From an uncultured Oscillospiraceae bacterium (GTDB lineage Bacteria; Bacillota; Clostridia; Oscillospirales; Oscillospiraceae), in assembly GCA_949093475.1 (NCBI GenBank), contig CARXAY010000002.1, positions 1 to 20,962 of the forward strand: DNA of 20,962 nucleotides. Direction: 5' to 3'. Of the stretch, positions 1-6,394 are shown in pieces. The stretch's first letter is position 1. Every line of letters starts with the position of its first letter. The notes beneath the pieces were generated by a model. That model did not search any database. It saw only the letters and a list, made by a program, of their open reading frames with translations, and was not told the origin of the DNA. The position numbers and the translations under genes were made by a program.

Positions 1-587
1 ACACGGACGGGCCACTTCTGCATCATGGTCAGCTCCCGCACGCCGCCGTTTTCCTGCTTGATCTTGGCGACGATATCGGTGACGGTAAACGAGCCGGGCT
101 GGATGGACTCCACCGTGCCCTCCACCCCGACGGGCACCATGATCTTATGGAGTACCACAGAGGTCTCAGGCACAGTGCCCAGAATATCGCCGGCGGAGAC
201 CTTGTCCCCCACCTTCACCGTGGGGGTAAAGTCCCACTTTTTCTCCCGGTCGAGGGCGGGGACTTGGATGCCCCGGGCGATGGTGTTGCCCGCCTGCGCC
301 ATGATCTTCTCCAAGGGGCGCTGGATACCGTCGTAGATGTTCTCGATGATGCCGGGGCCAAGCTCCACGCTCAGGGGCGCGCCGGTGGTGATGACCTCCG
401 TGCCCGGCCCTAAGCCGGAGGTCTCCTCATAGACCTGAATGGAGGCGGAATCGCCGGTCATGGTCAGCACCTCGCCGATGAGCTGCTGCGGGCCGACCCG
501 CACCACGTCGGCCATGTTGGCGTCCGCCATGTCGGTGGCCACCACCAACGGGCCGGAAACTTTTACGATCTTTCCCATAGGCTTCAT
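1..587 (-). CDS. atpA: V-type ATPase catalytic subunit A, N-terminal part (cut by window edge)
   Basis: Catalytic A subunit of the V1 head, which binds and hydrolyses (or makes) ATP on the cytoplasmic side of the membrane. About 195 codons are visible. They cover the N-terminal beta-barrel (GKIVKVSGPLVVA, residues about 5-17) and the start of the bulge region that separates A from B subunits. The visible part ends in ELTMMQKWPVR, the conserved stretch just before the nucleotide-binding domain, so the P-loop lies outside the window. Two starts are possible: ATG at 587, only 3 nt after AAGAAGG, or in-frame ATG at 578, 12 nt after it. The second begins MGKIVKVSG, as family members usually do, so the start is uncertain by three codons. 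It follows subunit F in the operon but is separated from it by a 185-bp gap filled with a structured repeat. Confidence 0.95.
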   Translation of the reverse strand, partial: MKPMGKIVKVSGPLVVATDMADANMADVVRVGPQQLIGEVLTMTGDSASIQVYEETSGLGPGTEVITTGAPLSVELGPGIIENIYDGIQRPLEKIMAQAGNTIARGIQVPALDREKKWDFTPTVKVGDKVSAGDILGTVPETSVVLHKIMVPVGVEGTVESIQPGSFTVTDIVAKIKQENGGVRELTMMQKWPVR

Positions 588-641
588 AAACCTTCTTTCG
601 GGTTGAATTTCCTGTCTCACGTTTCAGCGCCTTCTTCAAAG

Positions 642-758
642 GGCCCCTTTGGAAAGGGGCTGTCAGCCGAAGGCTGACTGGGGATTGCGCCCTTTGTGCC
701 GTGCCAAACAATCCCCCGTCAGACGCTTCGCGTCTGCCACCCCCTTTCAAAAGGGGGC
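642..758 (+). repeat. Dispersed multi-hairpin repeat, family A, copy 1 (inside the V-ATPase operon)
   Basis: A 117-bp element built from perfect inverted repeats. In order these are an 8-bp stem (GCCCCTTT/AAAGGGGC), a 7-bp stem (GTCAGCC/GGCTGAC), a long-range 8-bp pair (GGGGATTG/CAATCCCC), a 7-bp stem (CAGACGC/GCGTCTG) and an 8-bp stem (CCCCCTTT/AAAGGGGG). A second copy lies inverted at 19860-19975. The stems are identical in both copies, and differences fall in loops and the central connector. It carries no credible ORF. It resembles a small non-autonomous palindromic element (MITE/REP-like). That class is inferred from shape, not from a database match. Confidence 0.85.
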
Positions 759-771
759 ATTGGGGTGCGCC

Positions 772-1086
772 TTACAAAATATCTGCGCCCACGGCGCGTT
801 CTACCGAGCGTTTCAGGTTGGTCATGCCGATGCCCAGACTGCCCTCCTTGCCGGGGATGAGGATGACGGCCGGGGTGGGCGCGTCCTTATAGCGGGCGAT
901 ATCCGCGTCCAGATCCTTCGCAAGGGTCTCGGTCACATAGATCACGGCGCAGTTTTCCTTTGCCAGCCGGTGGAGGGTCTCCCGGGCGGCTTGGGGGGTG
1001 TCCACGGCGTGAACGTCCAGCCCCAGCGCCTTGAAGCCCATGACGCTGTTGAGATCGCCGATGACGGCGATGGAGTAGTTAGACAT
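772..1086 (-). CDS. atpF: V-type ATPase subunit F
   Basis: Small central-stalk subunit (about 104 aa) that couples the V1 head to the rotor. The N-terminus SIAVIGDLNSVMGFKALGLD matches the IAVIGD..SV.GFKALG signature of the family, and the length is typical. I chose ATG at 1086, which overlaps the end of subunit C by 8 bp and gives MSNYSIAVIGD. An in-frame GTG at 1095, 4 nt after GAAAGG, is an alternative that adds three residues. It lies between subunits C and A as in other clostridial and enterococcal V-ATPase operons. Downstream a structured repeat interrupts the otherwise tight spacing before subunit A. Confidence 0.93.
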   Translation of the reverse strand: MSNYSIAVIGDLNSVMGFKALGLDVHAVDTPQAARETLHRLAKENCAVIYVTETLAKDLDADIARYKDAPTPAVILIPGKEGSLGIGMTNLKRSVERAVGADIL

Positions 1087-2074
1087 AGGCTTCACGCAAC
1101 CTTTCCCGGATGGTCTCCTTCTCCAGCCCCGCCAGACGGCCGGAGAGAATGATCCGCAGCGCGGTCAGCTCGCTCTGCCGCGCAAAGAGGTAGCCCACCA
1201 CGATCTCCACCCCGAAGGGCACTTGGCGGGCCTTTTGAACATAGCGGGTCACGGCGTTGTCGCACAGCCGCTCGAAGGCCGTCATGCTCCCTGTCCCGTC
1301 CAGCAAAGCCACGCCCTCGGCGGCGGCCTCCTGAAGCTCCTTGGGGAACAGCCGGGGCAGCTCCGCAGGCTTGGCGAACACCAGCGTGTTCCCGTCCACC
1401 GTTCCGCCGGGGATGAGGGCCGCGTCCAGAAGCTCCTTGCCCCGTTTGGCCCGCAGGGCGCGCACCACGGTGCGGAGGTTGAGACTGTCGATGGTGCGCT
1501 GCACATAGCCCACCAAAAAGTCGCTCTTGGCGGCCTTGGCGTGGGCCAGCATCTCCTCATAGCACGCCTTGTCCAGCAAAAAATCCGCCTGCTGGGGATC
1601 GGTGGAGGTGGCCAGCAGATCCTTCGCCGCCCAGACGGCGTTCTGGAAGGTCTGGGAGACGTTCTCCCCCAGCTCCCCACTCTGAAAGCCTGCGGCCAAG
1701 GTCTGGGGATCGTACCGTCCCCCCGCCACCAGCAGGTGGGCAGCGTCCACGTCTCTGGCCTGACTTTTGATGAGGGCCTTGGCGTTATGGTAGTCGTACT
1801 TCACCCGAAACACCGCCAGCACGTCGGGGTCGTCGGTGGAGCGTTCCAGATCGGCAAACAGCTCCTCCTGCGCCTTTGCCAGAGAACGCTCCAGCTCCGG
1901 CAGAGTGAGGGCGGCAGGCTCGGGATAGCCGCAGTCGGCCAAGAGCTTGAGGCACTCGGCGTCCTCCCGGGCCTCAAGGAGCTGCTCCATCCGCTCCCGG
2001 GTGAGCAGCCGGTTTTCCAGCACCCGAAGCCGGGCGGAAATGGCGGCATAGTCGGTATCCTTTTTTCGTGCCAC
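1079..2074 (-). CDS. atpC: V-type ATPase subunit C (V0D/AC39 family)
   Basis: A 331-aa subunit that caps the membrane rotor ring and links it to the central stalk. It is recognised from its mostly helical sequence, its position between E and F, the typical length of about 330 aa, and the family-like stretches YAAISARLRVLENRLL near the start and FRVKYDYHNAKALIKSQ near residue 90. The start is GTG at 2074, preceded by GGAGG with 8-nt spacing. The 3' end overlaps subunit F by 8 bp, which suggests translational coupling. The gap to upstream subunit E is 27 bp. No damage is visible. Confidence 0.92.
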   Translation of the reverse strand: MARKKDTDYAAISARLRVLENRLLTRERMEQLLEAREDAECLKLLADCGYPEPAALTLPELERSLAKAQEELFADLERSTDDPDVLAVFRVKYDYHNAKALIKSQARDVDAAHLLVAGGRYDPQTLAAGFQSGELGENVSQTFQNAVWAAKDLLATSTDPQQADFLLDKACYEEMLAHAKAAKSDFLVGYVQRTIDSLNLRTVVRALRAKRGKELLDAALIPGGTVDGNTLVFAKPAELPRLFPKELQEAAAEGVALLDGTGSMTAFERLCDNAVTRYVQKARQVPFGVEIVVGYLFARQSELTALRIILSGRLAGLEKETIRERLREAYV

Positions 2075-2101
2075 GGCGCTCCCTCCTTTCCCGTGGTCGG
2101 C

Positions 2102-2692
2102 TTACACTCTGGGGAACAGGTGGGCGGCGACCGAGACGGACATGGCCTCCTTCTCCTGCTCCACCAGCGTCTCCAGAGCGCAGTTCAGCTCCACAAGGCC
2201 GGACTTCAGAATGAAGCCGCCCTTGATGTCGCGGGTCTCTTCGCTCAACGTTAGACGGCCGTCCTTCAGCGCCTCGTTGGCTGCAGTGACGGCGTCCTTG
2301 CCCACCAGCGCGCGGTCGGCCTGATTGAAAATGACTTCTTCCCCGCCCTGCGCGGCGCGGGTCAGCAGCTTGGTCAGCAGCGCGGTGTACTCCTCCTTAG
2401 AGAGGGCGCACAGCTTGTCTAAAGCCAGCGTGAAGGTGTCCTCTAAAAGCCGCTGCTTCGCGCTCAAGATCCACTTGCGCCCCTCCAGACCGCCTGCGGC
2501 CTCTGCGCGCTGGGCCGTCTGGGCGGCAAGGGCTTCCGCCTTGGCGCGCTCGTCGGCCAGAAGGGCGTCGGCGCGGCCCTGATAATCCGCGGTGATCTCC
2601 TCTGCGCGGGTCTTGGCCTGCGCGACAATGTCGGCGGCCTTTTCCCGCGCGTCGGCCGTGATACGGTCAGTGATTTTTTCCAGTCCGTTCAT
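2102..2692 (-). CDS. atpE: V-type ATPase subunit E (peripheral stalk)
   Basis: A 196-aa peripheral-stalk subunit that holds the V1 head still against the rotor. The N-terminal half is an Ala/Glu/Lys-rich helix with heptad character (IVAQAKTRAEEITADYQGRA), expected to pair with the G/H coiled coil. The C-terminal half is a mixed alpha/beta domain with TRDIKGGFILKSGLVELNCA, the conserved E-subunit segment. I chose ATG at 2692 (MNGLEKITDRI), 6-8 nt after a GGCGGG stretch. The reading frame stays open for 117 codons further upstream, but that part lies entirely over subunit K in another frame and is not coding. K precedes it by 20 bp and C follows after 27 bp. Confidence 0.93.
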   Translation of the reverse strand: MNGLEKITDRITADAREKAADIVAQAKTRAEEITADYQGRADALLADERAKAEALAAQTAQRAEAAGGLEGRKWILSAKQRLLEDTFTLALDKLCALSKEEYTALLTKLLTRAAQGGEEVIFNQADRALVGKDAVTAANEALKDGRLTLSEETRDIKGGFILKSGLVELNCALETLVEQEKEAMSVSVAAHLFPRV

Positions 2693-2712
2693 TCCCGTCC
2701 CGCCTTTCCGGC

Positions 2713-3198
2713 TTACAGGGCGTTCATGAGCATCAGGATGGTGCCCACCAGAGACAGAATGGCGTAGAACTCCACGATGCCGCAGAGGATGACGCCCTTC
2801 ATGTAGTCGTCGGGCTTCTTGGCGACGATGTTGATGGACGCGGCAGCCACCCGGGCCTGCGCCTTGGCGGAGAGCCAGCCGCCGAAGGCGATGGGAACGC
2901 AGGCGATGAGGACGGACATTCCCTGCGACAGGGTCAGGGGCACGATGCCGCCGGAGAACGCGCCGAGAACAAACAGGGCAAAGAAGCCCGCGGCGATGCC
3001 GTACAGGCCCTGCGTGCCGGGAAGGGCTTCCAAGATCATGCACTTGGTGAAGTGCTCAGGATTCTCGCTCAAAATGCCGGTGGCCGCTTCGCCCACCAGA
3101 CCGGTGCCCTTTGCAGAGCCGATACAGCACATGACAATGGCCAGCGCGATCCCGATAAAGGCAAGGCCCAGCCCGCCAAACATTTCAAAGAACTCCAT
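2713..3198 (-). CDS. atpK: V-type ATPase rotor subunit K (c subunit), sodium-type
   Basis: A 161-aa proteolipid with four membrane helices from two tandem hairpins, forming the ion-carrying rotor ring. Ion-site residues can be read directly: LPGTQ at 59-63 in helix 2, Q114 at the start of helix 4's segment, and E143 in VEFYAILS. They match the Na+ ligands L61, T64, Q65, Q110 and E139 of Enterococcus hirae NtpK, and the Q-to-E spacing (29) is identical. E57 is an additional acidic residue nearby. The Shine-Dalgarno AAGGAGG with 9-nt spacing is among the strongest in the operon, fitting a multi-copy subunit. Only 2 bp separate it from the stop of subunit I. Confidence 0.96.
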   Translation of the reverse strand: MEFFEMFGGLGLAFIGIALAIVMCCIGSAKGTGLVGEAATGILSENPEHFTKCMILEALPGTQGLYGIAAGFFALFVLGAFSGGIVPLTLSQGMSVLIACVPIAFGGWLSAKAQARVAAASINIVAKKPDDYMKGVILCGIVEFYAILSLVGTILMLMNAL

Positions 3199-3200
3199 TT

Positions 3201-5180
3201 TTAATTTCCTCCTTTAATGACATCCACATAGTTTGTATGAACTGCAAGGGGGTCAAAGGCTTTGCCTCCGTCCTTGTAGAACCGACCGAAAAACTCCAGA
3301 CACTGGAGGCGCAGGGTATGCACATAGCACCCCAGCAGGTTGAGCACCAGATTGAGCACGTTGCCGATGAGGGCGATGATGATAAAGGGCACTAAGCCGA
3401 ACACCGAGCCGAGGGTGTTGAACACCTGCGCGATGATCGCCCCCGCCATCATCAGCGCCATCAGGCGCAGATAGGACAAAACGTCGCTGAAAAAGCCGGA
3501 GATGCCGTTGTAGACGATGCCCACCGCGCTGGAGACCTTGCCGAAGCCCTTGGCCTTCCGCGTTCCGCCGATGAGCAGCATCCCGCCGCCCACCGCCAGC
3601 AGCACCAGCGCCGGTGTTCCGCCGCCTAAAATGGCCCACGCGGCAGAGCCGAGGATGATCCACCAGCTGATCTCGTCGAACACCGCGTCCCACGGGTCTC
3701 CCTTGCGGAACTTTTCCACCGCCGAGATGGCCATGCCGGTGACGATCTGGATCGCGCCCAGCGCCATCGACCCGATCATCACCTGAATGGTGTTGTTCAC
3801 CGGGTTAAACAGTGGCGGCCAGAACCAAGTGGGGTCGCCGCCGCCCACCGGCGGCTTGAGCCGCCCCAAAAGGCTGGGGTCGATCAGCTTAAAGAGCTGG
3901 GGGATAAAATCTCCGAAAAAGCTGCCGGTCAGGCTGCCCCAGAAAATAGAGCTGATGCCGCACATGAAGAACATGGACATCATCCGCTGTGTGCCCCCCT
4001 TGGGCTTGGTCATAGCCAGAACCAGCGCCGTGCCCAGCACCATCAAAAGCCCGTAGCCGATGTCGTTCATCATAAAGCCGAAGAACAAAATAAAGAAGGG
4101 GGCCATGAAGGGATTGGGGTCTACCCCGTCGTAGGCGGGCATAGAATACATGGCCGTGACCATGGTGAAGGGGTCGGTGAGCTTGTTGCTCTTGAGCTGG
4201 ATGGGTACCTTGGGGTACTCCTCCTCGGTGGGGTCGGCAATGTCGTAGGCCAGACCGAACTCCTCCAGCGCCGCCTTGACCTCCGTCTCCCGCTCGGCGG
4301 GAAACCAGCCGTCCAAAAAGAAGGCGTGCTCGGTGTCCAGAAGCCGGGCCTTGGAGCGCTCCAGCCCCACCTCCTGATTGGCCTTGTCCAGCGCCACCTT
4401 CAGGTCAAAGACCCGCTGGGCGTTGTCCTCGATGGTCTTTTGGAGGGTCTCGGCCTCCCTGTCAAGCTGGGCCAGCTCCGTCTGCAGCGCCCGGTGGTTT
4501 TCCGCCGCCGTGCCGCTCCAGTTGCGAAGGTTCAGCCGGGCGCAGCCCAGATCGATCAGGGCCGCCTGAACCGCCTGTGCCGCACTCTTGTGGACAATGA
4601 CCAGAAAATAACGAAATTCCTTATCTTCCCCCGCCCACGTCAGGTCGTACAGCTCGGTGGCGGCGTCCAGCCGCTCCAAGACCGCCGCCCGCGTCAGACG
4701 CAGGGACGCGGAGACGAACATCACGTCCGTCGCCGCCGTGCCGGCGAGATCCAGCGCCACCGGCAGCTCCAACCACGGCTCCAGTCCGTGGAGCTGGGTG
4801 GTCAGCTTCCCCCGCTTGGCCTGCTGGGCGTTGAGGGCGGACTTGGCCTCGTTCACCGTCCGGGCTGCCGCCAGCGCGCTGCGGTAGCTCTCCTCGTCAA
4901 AGAGGGTCTCCTCCGCCACCTGAGGCCGCGGGGTGAGCAGGTCGCCCTTTTCCGAAGCGTAGGGCTTGAGCAGCTCCAGCGCGGCGGACAGCTCGTCCGC
5001 CTCTCCCAAATGGCGGGCCAGCTCGTCGCCCTCCGGCGGGGTCAGAAAGTCCCATTCGGGGGGAAGCTCGCCGGGGGTGTCGATCTCCACGCAGCCCAGA
5101 GAGCGCAGACGGCGCAGGAGCTTTCCCCGGCCCTCGCGCATCCCCACGGCGCGCAGATGCTTCATCTTTACAATGGACAT
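3201..5180 (-). CDS. atpI: V-type ATPase subunit I (membrane stator, a subunit)
   Basis: A 659-aa stator subunit that forms the ion path next to the K ring. The N-terminal half (about 1-330) is soluble and rich in coiled coil (LDREAETLQKTIEDNAQRV). The C-terminal half holds about seven to eight membrane helices, beginning near PFMAPFFILFFGFMMNDIGYG. Conserved basic residues lie in SYLRLMAL and in HTLRLQCLEFFGRF, where the Arg near residue 624 corresponds to the essential stator arginine of the family. The ATG at 5180 shares one base with the stop of the G/H gene (TAATG), implying coupling. A G-rich Shine-Dalgarno precedes it. The length is normal and no truncation is visible. Confidence 0.95.
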   Translation of the reverse strand: MSIVKMKHLRAVGMREGRGKLLRRLRSLGCVEIDTPGELPPEWDFLTPPEGDELARHLGEADELSAALELLKPYASEKGDLLTPRPQVAEETLFDEESYRSALAAARTVNEAKSALNAQQAKRGKLTTQLHGLEPWLELPVALDLAGTAATDVMFVSASLRLTRAAVLERLDAATELYDLTWAGEDKEFRYFLVIVHKSAAQAVQAALIDLGCARLNLRNWSGTAAENHRALQTELAQLDREAETLQKTIEDNAQRVFDLKVALDKANQEVGLERSKARLLDTEHAFFLDGWFPAERETEVKAALEEFGLAYDIADPTEEEYPKVPIQLKSNKLTDPFTMVTAMYSMPAYDGVDPNPFMAPFFILFFGFMMNDIGYGLLMVLGTALVLAMTKPKGGTQRMMSMFFMCGISSIFWGSLTGSFFGDFIPQLFKLIDPSLLGRLKPPVGGGDPTWFWPPLFNPVNNTIQVMIGSMALGAIQIVTGMAISAVEKFRKGDPWDAVFDEISWWIILGSAAWAILGGGTPALVLLAVGGGMLLIGGTRKAKGFGKVSSAVGIVYNGISGFFSDVLSYLRLMALMMAGAIIAQVFNTLGSVFGLVPFIIIALIGNVLNLVLNLLGCYVHTLRLQCLEFFGRFYKDGGKAFDPLAVHTNYVDVIKGGN

Positions 5181-5503
5181 TAGTCCCCCTCACCCCCTTT
5201 GATCTTTGCTACGATCCCCGCCGCCGCCGCGTCCATGCGGCCCTTGGCGTCCGCCACTAAGTCGGCGGCTTCCTTCTTGGCCCGGCTCAATACGGCGTCG
5301 CCGGCGGCCTCACCCTTGGTCTGCGCGGCGTTCAGGATCTGTTTGGTCTCGTCCTGCGCCTTGACCCGGGCGGCATCCAGCGCGGCGCGCCCGGCGCGCT
5401 CCGCCTCGGCGACGATCTCCTTCGCCTCGTTCTGGGCGGCGGCAATGATCTCCCGCGCCTCTTCCTCGGCCCGGTTGACCACTTCAACAGCTTCCAAAGC
5501 CAT
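5180..5503 (-). CDS. atpH: V-type ATPase subunit G/H (peripheral stalk coiled coil)
   Basis: A 107-aa almost wholly helical protein of Ala, Glu, Lys and Arg (RAEEEAREIIAAAQNEAKEI). It matches the G/H (AhaH-like) peripheral-stalk subunit that pairs with subunit E. It is the first gene of the operon, about 48 nt downstream of the predicted transcription start, and its TAA overlaps the ATG of subunit I by one base. Sequence identity alone is weak for coiled coils. The assignment rests on composition, length and first position in a G/H-I-K-E-C-F-A operon. Translation starts at ATG 5503 after a GGTGG Shine-Dalgarno. Confidence 0.85.
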   Translation of the reverse strand: MALEAVEVVNRAEEEAREIIAAAQNEAKEIVAEAERAGRAALDAARVKAQDETKQILNAAQTKGEAAGDAVLSRAKKEAADLVADAKGRMDAAAAGIVAKIKGGEGD

Positions 5504-5557
5504 CTGTGCTTCACCACCTTATTTTCCGGGCGGCAAACCGCCCCATGTTACTGTTGT

Positions 5558-5586
5558 ATTATAATAGGTAGCTGTAAATTTTGCAA
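5558..5586 (-). promoter_or_regulatory. Promoter of the V-ATPase operon
   Basis: On the minus strand TTGCAA (5581-5586) and TATAAT (5558-5563) are separated by exactly 17 bp, which is near-consensus for the housekeeping sigma factor. Transcription would start near 5551, giving a leader of about 48 nt before the G/H start. That is too short for a typical riboswitch, and none is seen. Confidence 0.85.
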
Positions 5587-5690
5587 GGAGAATTTTTCCA
5601 TTTTTTCGGCGGGTTTGGTCGAAGGACGGGGGATTTTTTACCCTGCGGACATCATTTTGAAGGAAAACGGGGCAGACGGGAAAAAAGGTG

Positions 5691-5719
5691 TTGACAAACA
5701 GGGCTTGTTCCGATATAAT
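5691..5719 (+). promoter_or_regulatory. Promoter of the tRNA operon
   Basis: A fully consensus TTGACA (5691-5696), 17-bp spacer and TATAAT (5714-5719). The transcript would start about 20 bases before tRNA-Met. It diverges from the V-ATPase promoter, and about 105 bp lie between the two -35 boxes. Confidence 0.92.
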
Positions 5720-5746
5720 TTCCTTTGCCCTTGCAAAAGAGGATAT

Positions 5747-5823
5747 GGCGGCGTAGCTCAGTTGGCTAGAGCACTCGGTTCATACCCGAGTTGTCACCGG
5801 TTCGAATCCAGTCGCCGCTACCA
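5747..5823 (+). tRNA. tRNA-Met (anticodon CAT), elongator type
   Basis: A 77-nt cloverleaf with the CCA end encoded. The acceptor stem GGCGGCG pairs with CGCCGCT (G1-T72 wobble), and the anticodon stem CTCGG/CCGAG encloses the loop TTCATAC. The T-arm contains GTTCGAATC, with one C-A mismatch in the T stem. It lacks the three G-C pairs of initiator tRNA and the unpaired first base, and the arm sequences resemble elongator Met rather than tRNA-Ile with a lysidine CAT. First gene of the tRNA operon. Confidence 0.95.
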
Positions 5824-5987
5824 TACAGATCCCGCCGCGCCTGCGGCGCTCTATATTAGCCCTTGACCTTGACCTTTCCGCGCGCGAAGCCCAGCGCCAG
5901 CGGGTTCGCGAGCGAGAGGAGGAGCAGCGTAATGAGCGAGCTTTTGGCGCAAGCCGAAAGCGAGGGATATGGAGCTTGCTCCGACGA
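5824..5987 (+). other. Spacer between tRNA-Met and tRNA-Glu, no gene seen
   Basis: This 164-bp spacer is unusually long for a tRNA operon. It contains a GC-rich hairpin (CGCCGC..GCGGCG, near 5832-5848) and a short GGAGC/GCTCC hairpin just before tRNA-Glu. I see no ORF with a ribosome-binding site and no promoter. It may be a remnant of an insertion, or a transcribed spacer removed during tRNA maturation. Confidence 0.4.
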
Positions 5988-6062
5988 GGCCCGGTGGTCA
6001 AGCGGTTAAGACTCCGCCCTTTCACGGCGGCAACACGGGTTCGAGTCCCGTCCGGGTCACCA
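5988..6062 (+). tRNA. tRNA-Glu (anticodon TTC)
   Basis: A 75-nt cloverleaf with encoded CCA. The acceptor stem GGCCCGG pairs with CCGGGTC, and the anticodon stem CCGCC/GGCGG encloses the loop CTTTCAC with anticodon TTC. The T-arm GGGTTCGAGTCCC is perfect. It lies 13 bp upstream of tRNA-Val. Confidence 0.96.
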
Positions 6063-6075
6063 CCGTTTTCCATAT

Positions 6076-6151
6076 GGAGGCATAGCTCAGCTGGTAGAGC
6101 GCTCGCTTCACACGCGAGAGGTCACAGATTCGAGTTCTGTAGTCTCCACCA
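6076..6151 (+). tRNA. tRNA-Val (anticodon CAC)
   Basis: A 76-nt cloverleaf with encoded CCA. The anticodon stem CTCGC/GCGAG encloses TTCACAC, giving anticodon CAC, which reads GTG. The T stem ACAGA/TCTGT is perfect. The acceptor stem GGAGGCA against AGTCTCC has a G-T wobble at 5-68 and an A-A mismatch at 7-66, a little weaker than usual but in an otherwise complete tRNA. Last tRNA before the terminator. Confidence 0.93.
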
Positions 6152-6154
6152 CGA

Positions 6155-6182
6155 AAACACCTGACGAAAGTCGGGTGTTTTT
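6155..6182 (+). terminator. Intrinsic terminator of the tRNA operon
   Basis: Ten-base arms AACACCTGAC and GTCGGGTGTT (one G-T wobble) enclose a GAAA loop. The descending arm runs into a T-run. It starts only 3 bases after the CCA end of tRNA-Val. Confidence 0.88.
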
Positions 6183-6272
6183 GTTCAGCGATCCATTGCA
6201 CGACCGAGCCGACAGGTAAGAAGCTGACGCGAAGCACAACGCCCCCTCAAAGCCCCCTTTTAGTACATATCC

Positions 6273-6331
6273 CTGCCGCACCTCAAAAAGTACAAAAAGA
6301 AGGTCTCTCTGGTGAGAGACCTTCTTTTTTG
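6273..6331 (+). repeat. 59-bp direct repeat, left copy, carrying a terminator hairpin
   Basis: Left copy of a 59-bp sequence repeated in direct orientation at 7030-7088, with two differences (A/G at base 8, T/C at base 19). It contains a perfect 16-bp hairpin (6294-6309 with 6314-6329, loop TGGT) ending in TTTTTT. No gene ends just upstream: the tRNA operon already has its own terminator about 110 bp earlier. This copy is therefore an orphan terminator at the left edge of the phd-doc cassette. Confidence 0.92.
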
Positions 6332-6340
6332 CTGTTCAAA

Positions 6341-6364
6341 ATATAGGTTGATTTTATCCTATAT
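6341..6364 (+). promoter_or_regulatory. Probable operator of phd-doc (inverted repeat)
   Basis: ATATAGG (6341-6347) and CCTATAT (6358-6364) form a perfect 7-bp inverted repeat with a 10-bp spacer. It overlaps the -35 box of the phd promoter. Antitoxins of the Phd family bind palindromes in their own promoter and repress together with the toxin, so this is the likely autoregulatory site. Binding is inferred from position and symmetry. Confidence 0.65.
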
Positions 6365-6376
6365 TTCGTGTATACT
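6348..6376 (+). promoter_or_regulatory. Promoter of phd-doc
   Basis: TTGATT (6348-6353), a 17-bp spacer and TATACT (6371-6376) lie directly upstream of phd. Transcription would begin near 6383, leaving a leader of about 12 nt with the Shine-Dalgarno GAGGTGAT. Confidence 0.78.
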
Positions 6377-6394
6377 ATAGACGAGGTGATTTAT

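Noticed and set aside
649..1152. Plus-strand ORF of 167 aa beginning MERGCQPKADW
   Set aside because: It starts in the family A repeat and then runs antisense to subunit F and C. The same peptide start appears in the other repeat copy, so it is a repeat artefact.
2693..3043. 117-codon upstream extension of the subunit E frame
   Set aside because: It lies wholly inside subunit K in another frame. The E family start, Shine-Dalgarno and gap all point to ATG 2692.
5504..5557. Riboswitch or leader attenuator in the V-ATPase operon leader
   Set aside because: The predicted leader is only about 48 nt with no terminator or conserved fold.
5747..5823. Initiator tRNA or tRNA-Ile(CAT) instead of elongator tRNA-Met
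   Set aside because: The anticodon stem lacks the three G-C pairs of the initiator, base 1 is paired, and the arms match the elongator Met pattern.
5780..6237. Minus-strand ORFs over the tRNAs encoding DGTRTRVA, ATGFEPVTT and TGLEPVLPP
   Set aside because: These peptides are the reverse-strand readings of tRNA T-arms and anticodon arms, a known source of false proteins. They have no ribosome-binding site.
6368..6394. Nine-codon N-terminal extension of Phd from GTG
   Set aside because: It overlaps the -10 box and lies before the Shine-Dalgarno, so it would not be in the mRNA.
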